From Nocardia sp. BMG111209 (GTDB taxonomy: Bacteria > Actinomycetota > Actinomycetes > Mycobacteriales > Mycobacteriaceae), in NCBI RefSeq assembly GCF_000381925.1, contig NZ_KB907310.1, forward strand, positions 62,001 through 126,000: a stretch of 64,000 nt of DNA. The letters are read 5' to 3'. Under the pieces are notes generated by a model, which made no database searches, was not told the origin of the DNA, and was given only the letters and a program-made list of their open reading frames with translations. Below, one piece after another: positions 19,007-27,427 of this stretch. The position numbers were made by a program, and so were the translations under genes. The number at the start of each line of letters is the position of its first letter. Positions within the stretch are counted from its first letter, which is position 1.

Positions 19007-19732
19007 TCAGAGATAGGGCTGGGAGGCGGATTCGATGCCGGACAGGCGCAGCAACTGTTCGGCGAAGTCGAGATCGGAGACCGGGGTCAGCGTGAGATCG
19101 GCGGCGGTGGTCAGCAGATAGCGGCCGTCGCCGGTGAAATCGAGCCAGGTGCGATGCCGGGTCGGCGGCGACATCGGATCGTCGGGAGCGATGGTGACGG
19201 TGAGGAATCCGCGCGCGTCGACCGGGGCCCGCAGCTTACGGCGGAAGTGCGCGGCGGTGCCCTGGTCGGGACTGCCGTCGGGGGCGAGGCCGTCGGAGCC
19301 GAGCACGGCGTCCTGCGGTTCCCGCAGCGGGCCCTGCACCCCGGCCGGCGCCGAGCCGATCACCGACACCAGGCGTTCGCCCACCGCGCGGGCGTGGCAG
19401 ACCGAGACGGAGACGGTATCGGTGCGGGCCACCAGGATTCCGGCGTGGTTGTGCACCACGGCGGCGAAGGCCAGGATCCGTTCCGGATCGTCGGAGCGCT
19501 CACCGGTGACGGTGATCGTGGTGGCGTCGGCGCGGGCGCACAGCATGAGCGCGGCGGTCAGGTCCGCATCGGTGTTGCGAGCGTATCGGGAGCGCAGACC
19601 CAGTGCGGCATACTCGGATTCGGTGCGCACGGTGGCGGCGGGGATCATGTTCACGGGGTACGGCCGGCGATCCCGCCCGGTCTCCGAGGCCCAGACGTGG
19701 GTGAATTCGTCCGGAGTCAGCGTCCATCTCAC
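19007..19732 (-). CDS. EspG-family type VII (ESX) secretion-associated chaperone
   Basis: This 241-residue protein matches the pattern of ESX secretion-associated EspG proteins. It starts with MRWTLTPDEFTHVW and an RRPYPV segment, has alternating beta strands through the middle (TITVTGER, SVSVCHAR), and ends with a helix of the form SDLDFAEQLLRLSG. EspG binds the tip of PE-PPE-type substrates in the cytoplasm and keeps them soluble for export. Its start overlaps the end of the upstream gene by 4 nt (ATGA). That gene encodes a PPE/WXG-like helical protein, its likely client. No ESX core genes are in the window. Confidence 0.72.
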   Translation of the reverse strand: MRWTLTPDEFTHVWASETGRDRRPYPVNMIPAATVRTESEYAALGLRSRYARNTDADLTAALMLCARADATTITVTGERSDDPERILAFAAVVHNHAGILVARTDTVSVSVCHARAVGERLVSVIGSAPAGVQGPLREPQDAVLGSDGLAPDGSPDQGTAAHFRRKLRAPVDARGFLTVTIAPDDPMSPPTRHRTWLDFTGDGRYLLTTAADLTLTPVSDLDFAEQLLRLSGIESASQPYL

Positions 19733-20319
19733 CGTTGCGGCCCTTCGCCGGGGCCGGAGTCCGGGGGCAGTGGCGCGAAGCGGGGCACGCCGTCGCCGGA
19801 CGCGGGCAGCGTCGGGTTGTACCGGTAGGTCATGACGTCGCGTACGTCGGCCAGCGTGGTGGCGTTCCGCAGGTCGTATTCGGCGCGGCGGCGGGCGCCG
19901 TGCACGGCCTCGGCGGCCGGATCCGCCAGCGGCAGATAGGGTGGCGGCGGTGGGGCGATCGCGTCCCGGATCGTCTGTGCCGCTTCGGAATCGGCGGCCA
20001 GCAGGCGGTGCAGCGCGGCGCAGGCGTCGGCCGCGGCCAGGCCGTGGCTCAGCAGCTGACGGGTGGCCTCCAGGGCGGCTTGGCGGGTGCGGCCGGACCA
20101 GCGCGCCAGTCCGGCGTCGGTGGCGGCCGCGAAGGTGTGGAACGCCTCGTCGATCAGTTCGCCGCGGCGCTGCCAGACCTCGGCCACCTGGCCGATCGCA
20201 CCGGGATCGAGTCGCTCGTGCACGAGTTCCCAGATCTCGCGGTGGCTGTAGCCGCCGAATATCTCTCGGTCGGGGACGTACGGTGTGTCCGTGTTCTCCG
20301 CTGGTCCGTCCGGACGCAT
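19729..20319 (-). CDS. Helical PPE/WXG100-like protein, probable EspG client
   Basis: This 196-residue protein has a predicted long helical hairpin (about residues 25-115) with a Trp-containing turn, EVWQRRGELID, then a proline-rich segment APPPPPYLPLADP and a basic-to-Pro/Gly C-terminus. The arrangement resembles the N-terminal fold of PPE and related ESX substrates, although the PPE motif itself is absent. The ATGA overlap with the EspG gene and the small helical gene upstream support a type VII substrate role. The assignment rests on context and helix pattern, not on a definite motif. Confidence 0.55.
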   Translation of the reverse strand: MRPDGPAENTDTPYVPDREIFGGYSHREIWELVHERLDPGAIGQVAEVWQRRGELIDEAFHTFAAATDAGLARWSGRTRQAALEATRQLLSHGLAAADACAALHRLLAADSEAAQTIRDAIAPPPPPYLPLADPAAEAVHGARRRAEYDLRNATTLADVRDVMTYRYNPTLPASGDGVPRFAPLPPDSGPGEGPQR

Positions 20320-20380
20320 CGCCGATGTCCTTGTCTGCCGGTGGGTTTCGTCGGTGATCCGCGCCGCCGGTCGGCGGTGG

Positions 20381-20776
20381 TCAGCGGCGTGCCTCGTCGT
20401 CGCCGGCCACCAGGCGCAATGCGGCGTGGTTCGCCGCCTCGGCCTCCGCGAACTGCTTGCCCGCGGCCAGGAATGCGGCCTCGAGCAACAGTGCGGCCTG
20501 CTGGAACGCGGTCACGGTGTCGGTGAATTCGCTTGCCTTGCCGGAGAAACCGCGGGCCAGCGCGCGGCCGGAGGGTAGCGCGCCGAAGCCCGGGCCGAAG
20601 GTGTCGGTCCGGCCGTCGAGGCGGGCGGCCTGCAGATCGTCGACCAGGCGGGAACAGGCCGAGGCCAGGTCCCGCGCCACGTCCGGGGCGATCTCGAGGA
20701 TCGCCTCGCCGTTGGATTCCAATGCCGCGGAATACAGTTCGCGTGCCGCTCGCTGCCCGATCTCCGGAATTGCCAC
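20381..20776 (-). CDS. Small helical protein, first gene of the EspG operon
   Basis: This 131-residue protein starts at a GTG preceded by AAGGGGAC and gives VAIPEIGQRAARELY. It is almost entirely helical and Ala/Leu-rich, with no signal peptide, membrane segment or cysteine. A Gly-rich turn (FGPGFGALPSGR) near the middle separates two helices. Size and hairpin shape resemble EspC/WXG-type substrates that dimerise with a partner protein, but the WXG motif is missing. The PPE-like gene follows 61 bp downstream. Longer in-frame starts on this strand run through an intergenic hairpin and are rejected. Confidence 0.55.
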   Translation of the reverse strand: MAIPEIGQRAARELYSAALESNGEAILEIAPDVARDLASACSRLVDDLQAARLDGRTDTFGPGFGALPSGRALARGFSGKASEFTDTVTAFQQAALLLEAAFLAAGKQFAEAEAANHAALRLVAGDDEARR

Positions 20777-20889
20777 CGTGTGGTCCCCTTCCCGACCGCC
20801 GATGGTCCGGCACCCTACCGCAGCGCAGCCGGTCTCGGGAACCCCCGGGGTTCCCGATCGGCCCCGAAGTGCCCGGCGGACCGGGTATT

Positions 20890-22131
20890 TCAGGCCCGTT
20901 CCACCCCGATGGTCATCCCGGCCGCGCGCAGTCGTTCGGTGAGCGCGTCGCCCATCGCCGCCGCCGGGGTCAGGATGCCGGTCTGCGGCGGCAGCGCGTC
21001 GTAGGCCAGGCACAGTCCGGACTCGCCGAGCAGGACGGATGTCGCCTGATATCCGGGATCGCCGGTGCCCGCGAAGGTGGCCACGTACTTGGCGCCGGAA
21101 GTGGTGTGCGCGAACGTCTTCATGGTGAACCAGCCGGTGCGGCGGGCCTTCTCGCTCGGACCGGTGCCGGGTGCGGGCAGGACCCGGTCCAGCAGCCGCC
21201 GTCCGGCCGACACCCGCGACAGCACGGCGCCGGCGGCGGTGGCGGCCACGATGCCGCCGGCCATCCCGGCGGCGACCAGCGGCGCGGTCCGCGATCGGCC
21301 CGCGCTCATCACCTCGCGGTAGCGGAAGTTCTTGCCGTACACCCAGCCCAGCAGCCCGTTGCTGCGGCGCACGATCTTGGTGTTGTGCGCGGCCATCACG
21401 AAGGTCGACACCCAGCCGTCGAGACTGCCGTCGATCGCCGAGGCCCGTTGCAGCGCTTGATCGGTCTGCCGGCCCACCTCCGGATCCAGCGCCGGGTCGG
21501 GGGACAGTGAATACGGATGCGACAGCACCCGGGCCTTGCCCGGATCCGCGGCGACCGCCTCCATCATGGCGCGCGCGGAATCGATGGTGCCGCCGCTCAT
21601 TCCGCCCTTCAGCCACGCCACCAGGGTGGTGTCGGTGAGTTCGCCGGTGTTGTCGGCGACTGTGCGGCGGTACAGCTGATACACGCTCAGATCCGACGGA
21701 ATCGAGTCGTAGCCACAGGAATTCACGATTCGCGCGCCGGTTGCCACGGCCGTTTCCTGCGCCTGATCGATACAGTCGCGGACGAACAGCGGCTCGCCGG
21801 TGAGATCGGCGTAGTGGGTGCCGGCCTGTGCGCAGGCCCGCACCAGCGGCAGCCCGTAACGGAGGTACGGCCCGACCGTGCTGACCACCACGCGGGTGCG
21901 CGCGGCCAGATCGTCGAGGCTGCGCTGATCCGTCGAATCCGCTTGCAGCAGCGGCCATTCCGCGGCGACGCCGCCCAGTTCGGCTCGCACCCGGGCCAGC
22001 TTGTCCGGCGACCGGCCGGCCAGCGCGATCCGCGCGCCCGCCGGCGCCGCCCCGGCCAGATATGCGGCGGTCAGCGCGCCCACGAAACCCGTCGCGCCGA
22101 ACAGCACGAGGTCGAATTCCCGGTCTGTCAT
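20890..22131 (-). CDS. Saccharopine dehydrogenase-like / trans-acting enoyl reductase family protein
   Basis: This 413-residue protein opens with a Rossmann fold (DLVLFGATGFVGALTAAYL), the ALAGRS segment and VVSTVGPYLRYG, all typical of the saccharopine-dehydrogenase-like group. Mycobacterial members include trans-acting enoyl reductases of lipid polyketide synthesis such as Rv2953. A hydrophobic Ala/Gly-rich stretch at about residues 275-300 may be a membrane-contact helix. The start at 22131 follows GGGAA. No polyketide synthase is in view, so the role may be general lipid reduction. Confidence 0.8.
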   Translation of the reverse strand: MTDREFDLVLFGATGFVGALTAAYLAGAAPAGARIALAGRSPDKLARVRAELGGVAAEWPLLQADSTDQRSLDDLAARTRVVVSTVGPYLRYGLPLVRACAQAGTHYADLTGEPLFVRDCIDQAQETAVATGARIVNSCGYDSIPSDLSVYQLYRRTVADNTGELTDTTLVAWLKGGMSGGTIDSARAMMEAVAADPGKARVLSHPYSLSPDPALDPEVGRQTDQALQRASAIDGSLDGWVSTFVMAAHNTKIVRRSNGLLGWVYGKNFRYREVMSAGRSRTAPLVAAGMAGGIVAATAAGAVLSRVSAGRRLLDRVLPAPGTGPSEKARRTGWFTMKTFAHTTSGAKYVATFAGTGDPGYQATSVLLGESGLCLAYDALPPQTGILTPAAAMGDALTERLRAAGMTIGVERA

Positions 22132-22207
22132 GAATTTCCCATCCGGTCGCCAGATGCGGCCCGCGATCGAGATCCGAGCCGTCGTTGTCCGGTACCTACC
22201 GTATCGG

Positions 22208-23623
22208 CTATCGGGACGGGCCGGGCCCTCCGCCTCGCCGCTCCAGCCAGGCGCAGTGGGCCTTGCCCAGCTCGGTGACCGGCGGATCGCCGTAGAGCCA
22301 CTCCCGCGCGATGCGATGCCAGTTGGCGGTGGCGCCGAGCTGGCCGAGCACCCCGAAGGTGAGGAAGTCGGCCCGCCGCGAGAACAGATGTTCGGCGGGC
22401 AGATTCTGCAACCGCATCCCCGAGTACTCGCCGACCCGCGGATCCACCGCGAGCAGGAAGGCGCCGCTGGCGAGCTCCGGGGTGATGGTGAGCTCCTCGT
22501 CGATCGCCACCCATTCCGACGCCGACAGCACATATTCCAGGGCCTGTTCGGCGGTGACCTCCGCCGGGGTCTCGATGACGCCGCGCTCGATCAGCAACTG
22601 CCGCAGATCCTCGGCGCGGTCCTCGGCGGCGGCCCGGATGCCCTCGGCCTCGAATCCGACATCGCGCGGATTCATCCGGTTGAACAGCCCGAAGTCCAGG
22701 AAGGCGACCCGGCCGTCCTCGCCGAGCAGCAGATTGCCCGGATGCGGGTCGCCGCAGAATTCGAAGAAGGTGAACAGCGAGCCGACGTAGAACCGGTAGA
22801 CGATCTCGCCGACCCGGTCGCGCTCGGCGGCGGGCAGCTGCTGGATCTGCCCGAAATCGCGACCGGGGAAATACTCGCTGACCAGCACGTGGGCGCTGGA
22901 CAGTTCGGGCAGCGCGCGGGGTACCACGATGAACGGGTGGCCGGTGTAGAGCTCGGCGATGGCGGCCTGGGTGCGCGCCTCGGCGACGTAGTCGAGTTCG
23001 CTCTCCAGATTCAGCCGCAACTCGTCCAGTACCGCCGGGGTGATCCACGGCATCGCCGTCTGCAGCACCCGCCGGAACATGGTCAGGTTCCGCAGATCCG
23101 CGCGGACCGCGCGATCGATCCCGGGGTACTGCACCTTGACCGCGACCTCGCGGCCGTCGTGCAGCCGGGCCCGGTAGACCTGGCCGATCGAGGCGGCGGC
23201 GACCGGTTCCGGTTCGAATTCGGCGAACAGTTCGGTCAGCGGCCGGCCGGCATCCTCCTCGATCACCGCGCGCATGGTGTCGAAGGACACCTCGGGGGCG
23301 CTGTCGCGCAGCACCGCCAGCCGGCGCTGGAAGCGTTCGCGATGCTCCGGCGGCACCAGATCCAGATCCAGCACGGACAGCATCTGCCCGAGCTTCATCG
23401 CGACACCCTTCATGGTGCCGAGGACCAGGACCATCTGCTCGGTGGAGCGCAGCATCGACTCCTCGGCCATGCGGGCCCGCACCTCCTCGGACCGGCCGCG
23501 CATCGACCGCCGGGCACGCTGGGCACGAATCACGTTGCCCGCGACCACCGCTCCGAGTTTCGTACCGCGCGCCAAACGGGACGTGGGAACCGCGTCGGCG
23601 GCCCGCTTCCCTGCGTCCTTCAC
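22208..23623 (-). CDS. ABC1/UbiB-family atypical kinase
   Basis: This 471-residue protein has the hallmarks of UbiB/AarF kinases: KLGQ in MKLGQMLS, AAASIGQVY as an Ala-rich replacement of the glycine loop, AVKVQYPG with the ATP-site lysine, DPHPGN and FLDFG. Relatives support quinone or lipid homeostasis, probably by using ATP to move or extract membrane lipids. Rv0647c is the likely mycobacterial counterpart. Translation starts at a GTG (23623). The gene follows the oxidoreductase-like gene on the same strand with a 76-bp gap. Confidence 0.9.
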   Translation of the reverse strand: MKDAGKRAADAVPTSRLARGTKLGAVVAGNVIRAQRARRSMRGRSEEVRARMAEESMLRSTEQMVLVLGTMKGVAMKLGQMLSVLDLDLVPPEHRERFQRRLAVLRDSAPEVSFDTMRAVIEEDAGRPLTELFAEFEPEPVAAASIGQVYRARLHDGREVAVKVQYPGIDRAVRADLRNLTMFRRVLQTAMPWITPAVLDELRLNLESELDYVAEARTQAAIAELYTGHPFIVVPRALPELSSAHVLVSEYFPGRDFGQIQQLPAAERDRVGEIVYRFYVGSLFTFFEFCGDPHPGNLLLGEDGRVAFLDFGLFNRMNPRDVGFEAEGIRAAAEDRAEDLRQLLIERGVIETPAEVTAEQALEYVLSASEWVAIDEELTITPELASGAFLLAVDPRVGEYSGMRLQNLPAEHLFSRRADFLTFGVLGQLGATANWHRIAREWLYGDPPVTELGKAHCAWLERRGGGPGPSR

Positions 23624-23729
23624 CGTCGGTCTCCCCGCGTCCTGGGCCGGAATCCGGCAGATTCACCGACCATCAGGGTAACGAGATCGGCGCTTCGCGG
23701 ACAGCTGCGGGATACGGTCGGGTGAACAG

Positions 23730-24431
23730 TCAGGGCAGCTGCTCGTCGGGGCCGGGCAGGTGGTGCGGGACCGCGTTGAACCGCTCGGGTGAACCGCCCG
23801 CGCGGACCATCCCCTCGATGGCGCTCCACGCCATCATGGTGAGGTGGTCGAGCATCGCGTCCTTGGACATGGTGCGGTTGGTGATCCACCAGTCCACCGC
23901 CAGCTGGACGCCGCCGACCAGCACGTGCGCCCACAGCATGACGCCCTCGGTGGAGACGCCGCGATCGAACGCCTTGTCCTGCAGGACCGCCGCCACCACA
24001 TCGGCGAACAGCCGCTCGAAATCGGCCAGCGTGGTCTTGTCGGTGCTGGAGGTGTTGCCCATGATGAAGCGGTACACGTCCGGATCGGCGTCCACGGTGT
24101 GCACATAGGCGGCCAGGGTGTTGCGGACCAGTTCGTACTCCTCCTGGTCGTCGCTGATCGCCTCGTAGATCCGCGGCATCAGGGTGGTCTCGATGAACCG
24201 CTCCATGGTCGCGCGGGTGAGATCGTTCTTATCGGAGAAGTACCGATAGAGGACCGTTTTGGAGACGCCGATCTCGGCGGCGATCTCGTCCATGCCGAGG
24301 TCGCCGCCGCGCTTGCGGATCGCCGACAGGGTGCCGTCGACCAGTTCCTCGCGGCGGTCGATCTTGTGCTGGTGCCAGCGCCGCTTGCGGCCGTCCACCC
24401 GGCCGCCGCGCGCCGGCGGGGTGCGCGTCAC
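23730..24431 (-). CDS. madR: TetR-family regulator, probable orthologue of MadR (Rv0472c)
   Basis: This 233-residue TetR repressor has its helix-turn-helix at about residues 48-67 (DEIAAEIGVSKTVLYRYF) and a C-terminal all-helical ligand domain. It is divergent from the DUF445 gene exactly as Rv0472c is from Rv0473. I recall Rv0472c as the acyl-CoA-responsive regulator of mycolate desaturases. The orthology is inferred from position and domain type. The GTG at 24431 is used; upstream candidates within the same frame lack a ribosome-binding site. The cyclopropane synthase genes next to it in Mycobacterium are missing here. Confidence 0.8.
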   Translation of the reverse strand: MTRTPPARGGRVDGRKRRWHQHKIDRREELVDGTLSAIRKRGGDLGMDEIAAEIGVSKTVLYRYFSDKNDLTRATMERFIETTLMPRIYEAISDDQEEYELVRNTLAAYVHTVDADPDVYRFIMGNTSSTDKTTLADFERLFADVVAAVLQDKAFDRGVSTEGVMLWAHVLVGGVQLAVDWWITNRTMSKDAMLDHLTMMAWSAIEGMVRAGGSPERFNAVPHHLPGPDEQLP

Positions 24432-24605
24432 GTCGACGAGTTCTTCGGTGGACAGGACGGGCTCCTATCGTCGATGGGAGGCTCGAGGGCATCTGGGGCA
24501 TACCCAGCTTAAGTCCTCGGCCTCGCCGCCGTTCGCCTTCCCGTCCGGTGGTCCGCTCCGGTGTCCATCCGGCGGGCCGCCCGCGCGACCTATCAGAATG
24601 GAATC

Positions 24606-25985
24606 ATGGAGCACTCAGCCGGTAGCAGCCCCGTCCTGGTGGAGCCCGGCGCTGTCGCCGGGCCGCCGCCACGCGCCGCGGCCGGGGGGCCGCCGCGCCG
24701 ACCGTCCCCGCCACCGGATTCCTTCGCCGGGCTGCTCGACGAGGCCGGCAAGCGCCGCGATCTGCGTCGGATGAAGACCGTCGCGACCGGCTTCCTGGTC
24801 GCGGCGACCGTGGTCTATCTGCTGTGCAGCTGGCTGAGCGCGCACGGCGCCGGAGCCTGGGTGGGCTATGTGCGGGCGGCCTCCGAGGCCGGCATGGTCG
24901 GCGCGCTGGCCGACTGGTTCGCGGTGACGGCGCTGTTCCGGCATCCGCTCGGGCTCCCTATTCCGCACACCGCGATCATCCGGAAGAAGAAGGATCAACT
25001 CGGCGAGGGGCTCGGCGATTTCGTGCGCGCGAATTTCCTCTCGCCCGAAACGGTCGCGGCGAAGGTGAATTCCGCGCAGATCTCGCTGCGGCTGGGCCGG
25101 TGGATGGCCGATCCGCAACACGCCGCGCGCGTTTCGCAGGAATCGTCCACGATTCTGCGCGCGGTGGTCGGCGCGCTGCGCGACGAGGATGTCGAGCAGA
25201 TCATCGACCAGACCATCGTCAAGCGCATCGCGGAACCGGAATGGGGTCCGCCGATCGGCCGCGTGCTCGCGGAACTGCTCGCCGACAACCGCCAGGCCGC
25301 CCTGTTGGACCTGCTCGCCGAGCGCGCGCACCAATGGGCGCTGGGCAGTCAGGAGACCATCGACCGCATCGTCATGCGGGACGCGCCGAGCTGGGCGCCG
25401 AAATTCGTCAACGTGCTGTTGTCGGAACGGATCTACCGGGAATTGGTGGAATTCACCTGGAAGATCCGGTCGCAGCCCGATCACGAGGTGCGGGTCGCGG
25501 TGAATCGCTTCCTCGAGGAATTCGCGCACGATCTGCAGTTCGACCCGGCGATGATCAAGAAGGCGGAGCGGGTCAAGGCGGAGATCATGGGCCGCGAGGA
25601 GATCACCGGCATGGCCCGCGCGACCTGGCGCGCGGCCAAGCGGATGATCCTGGAATCGGCCGACGATCCGAACAGCACGCTGCGCCGCAAGATCACCGAG
25701 AACGTGCAGCAACTCGGCGATCGGCTGGCCGACGATTCGGAGCTGCGCGACCGGGTGGACTCCTGGGTCGAACGCGGGGTGCGCTACCTCGTGGTCACCT
25801 ACGGCGCCGAGATCGCGACCCTGATCAGCGATACCGTCGCCCGCTGGGACGCCGACGAGGCGAGCAGCAAGATCGAGTTGCAGGCCGGGCGGGATCTGCA
25901 GTTCATCCGGATCAACGGCACGGTGGTCGGCTCCCTGGCCGGATTGGTCATCTACACCCTCTCGCATCTCGTGTTCGCCGTCTGA
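24606..25985 (+). CDS. DUF445 membrane protein (Rv0473-like)
   Basis: This 459-residue protein has a Pro-rich cytoplasmic N-terminus, a transmembrane segment at about residues 61-81, a second hydrophobic patch near 98-115 (GMVGALADWFAVTALF), and a C-terminal hydrophobic helix at about 440-459. Between them lies the long helical DUF445 region. The function of the family is not established. The segment ADWFAVTALFRHPLG is its most conserved part and is intact. The ATG at 24606 gives MEHSAGSS. The gene is divergent from madR with a 174-bp shared control region and may be under its control. Confidence 0.85.
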   Translation: MEHSAGSSPVLVEPGAVAGPPPRAAAGGPPRRPSPPPDSFAGLLDEAGKRRDLRRMKTVATGFLVAATVVYLLCSWLSAHGAGAWVGYVRAASEAGMVGALADWFAVTALFRHPLGLPIPHTAIIRKKKDQLGEGLGDFVRANFLSPETVAAKVNSAQISLRLGRWMADPQHAARVSQESSTILRAVVGALRDEDVEQIIDQTIVKRIAEPEWGPPIGRVLAELLADNRQAALLDLLAERAHQWALGSQETIDRIVMRDAPSWAPKFVNVLLSERIYRELVEFTWKIRSQPDHEVRVAVNRFLEEFAHDLQFDPAMIKKAERVKAEIMGREEITGMARATWRAAKRMILESADDPNSTLRRKITENVQQLGDRLADDSELRDRVDSWVERGVRYLVVTYGAEIATLISDTVARWDADEASSKIELQAGRDLQFIRINGTVVGSLAGLVIYTLSHLVFAV

Positions 25986-26022
25986 TCGGGCACGCGACAC
26001 CCCATGTCACGGGGTGCTAACT

Positions 26023-26058
26023 AGGGTGCTTGCAAGAGCTAGCACCCTGTCCTAGAAT
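26023..26058 (+). promoter_or_regulatory. Promoter and overlapping inverted-repeat operator of the XRE-hbhA operon
   Basis: A sigma-70-type promoter is visible: TTGCAA at 26030-26035, a 17-bp spacer and TAGAAT at 26053-26058. The inverted repeat AGGGTGCT (26023-26030) / AGCACCCT (26041-26048) brackets and invades the promoter, and a third copy, GGGTGCTAA, lies at 26012-26020. A regulator bound here would block RNA polymerase. The XRE protein encoded directly downstream is the obvious candidate for autoregulation. Confidence 0.72.
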
Positions 26059-26086
26059 CGGCGGCACAACCGCCGGAAGGTGAGTC

Positions 26087-26590
26087 ATGGCACAGGAGCC
26101 CGAGGTTTCCGACCAGACGACCGGGGAGTCCGCGGAACAGTCCGCAATCGCCGGAGATCGGGTGGGCCGCGTAGCCAACGCGGCACACGACATCGGAGGC
26201 TTCATCCGGGCGCAGCGAGAGGCCGCTCAGGTGTCGCTGCGTCAGCTCGCGCAGCTGGCGGGGGTGAGCAATCCGTATCTCAGCCAGATCGAGCGTGGAT
26301 TGCGCAATCCGTCCGCCGAGGTACTCGCGCAGATCGCGAAGGGTCTGCGGGTGTCCTCGGAGGTCTTGTACATGCGGGCCGGTTTCCTCGAGCAGAGGTC
26401 GCACGGTCCGGTCCGGGACGCCCTGCTGACCGACACCGCGATCACCGAACGGCAGAAGCAGGTCCTGCTGGACATCTACGAATCGTTCCGCCGGGAGAAC
26501 TCCGGCGGTGGCGCCGCCTCCGGGAGCCCCGACGGCGGCGCCGCCGTCGAGAGCCCTGGCCCCATCAGCCAGGAGAACGAAAAACCATGA
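26087..26590 (+). CDS. XRE-family transcriptional regulator (Rv0474-like)
   Basis: This 167-residue protein has a flexible acidic N-terminus and an XRE helix-turn-helix at about residues 43-97 (LAQLAGVSNPYLSQIERG). A helical segment and a Gly/Pro-rich tail follow. Position and size match Rv0474, which I recall as a copper-responsive regulator. GGAAGGTGA precedes the ATG. Its stop overlaps the hbhA start by 4 nt (ATGA), so the regulator and adhesin are translationally coupled under the promoter at 26030-26058. Confidence 0.92.
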   Translation: MAQEPEVSDQTTGESAEQSAIAGDRVGRVANAAHDIGGFIRAQREAAQVSLRQLAQLAGVSNPYLSQIERGLRNPSAEVLAQIAKGLRVSSEVLYMRAGFLEQRSHGPVRDALLTDTAITERQKQVLLDIYESFRRENSGGGAASGSPDGGAAVESPGPISQENEKP

Positions 26591-27348
26591 CCGAGACCAT
26601 CACCCCCAGCGTCACCAAATCGCTGTATGCCACCGTCGGCGCCGGTGACGCGCTGTACGCCGTCGTCACCGAGGTCGTCGACAAGGTGCGCGGGCGCGCC
26701 GGTGGCACCGATGTGAGCGGCCGGGTCGGCGAGGCCCGCGAGCGGCTGTCCACGCTGCCGGCCGACGTCCAGGAGCAGATCGAGGCGCTGCGGCACCGGC
26801 TGCCGGACGACATCGCCGAACTGCGCGAGAAGTACAACCCGGCCAAGCTGAGCTCGGCGGAGACCCGCAGCAAGCTGACCGCCGAGCTCAACGACCGGTT
26901 CGGTCCGGACGAGCTGCGCAAGCTGGCCGATCAGTACTACCAGCAGCTGCTCGGCGTCTACGCGGAACTCGCCGAGCGCGGCGAGGTCACGGTGGGCCGG
27001 CTGCGTGCCACCCCGGGTGTCGAGGAGCGCATCGACCAGGTCGAGGGCGTCTACAACGATGTCGTCCACCGCGCCGAGGGCGTGCTCGGCAAGGTGTCCG
27101 AGCAGGTCGGCGGCCTGCTCGGCAGTAAGGCCGGCCAGGCCGGGGACGTCGATCGGGGCGAGGACGTCGTGCCGGTCGTCGACGGCGAGGTGGTCGAGGT
27201 GACCACCGAGACCGAGACCCTCGCCGAACAGGCTGCCGCCGAGCAGACCGTGGCCGACGAGGCCGCCGCCGTGCAGGCCGCCGCGGAGCGGGCCGCCAAG
27301 AAGTCTCCGGCGAAGAAGGCCGCACCGCGGAAGCCCGTCGCCGAGTAG
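26587..27348 (+). CDS. hbhA: Heparin-binding hemagglutinin homologue
   Basis: This 253-residue protein matches mycobacterial HbhA. It has a short hydrophobic N-terminus (about residues 10-28), a long coiled-coil region with the PADVQEQIEALRHRLP segment, and a C-terminal Ala/Lys-rich tail. In M. tuberculosis that tail holds many lysine repeats and binds heparan sulfate, and it is methylated. Here it is reduced to roughly two short units (KKSPAKKAAPRK), so glycan binding may be weaker. The ATG overlaps the XRE stop codon. A strong terminator follows at 27371-27402. Confidence 0.9.
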   Translation: MTETITPSVTKSLYATVGAGDALYAVVTEVVDKVRGRAGGTDVSGRVGEARERLSTLPADVQEQIEALRHRLPDDIAELREKYNPAKLSSAETRSKLTAELNDRFGPDELRKLADQYYQQLLGVYAELAERGEVTVGRLRATPGVEERIDQVEGVYNDVVHRAEGVLGKVSEQVGGLLGSKAGQAGDVDRGEDVVPVVDGEVVEVTTETETLAEQAAAEQTVADEAAAVQAAAERAAKKSPAKKAAPRKPVAE

Positions 27349-27370
27349 TCCCGCACTCCGCTCGATTCAG

Positions 27371-27402
27371 CCGCCTCCGCGCATCTCCCTGTGCGGAGGC
27401 GG
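27371..27402 (+). terminator. Intrinsic terminator after hbhA
   Basis: CCGCCTCCGCGCA pairs with TGTGCGGAGGCGG around a 6-nt loop, with one G-U pair, and is followed directly by TTGTCATTT. It closes the XRE-hbhA operon. Confidence 0.8.
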
Positions 27403-27427
27403 TTGTCATTTCGCGCCGGCTCCTATC

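Noticed and set aside
26011..26048. CIRCE element for HrcA
   Set aside because: GGGTGCTAA and AGCACCC resemble CIRCE halves, but the TTAGCACTC-N9-GAGTGCTAA order and sequence are not met, and no chaperone gene follows.
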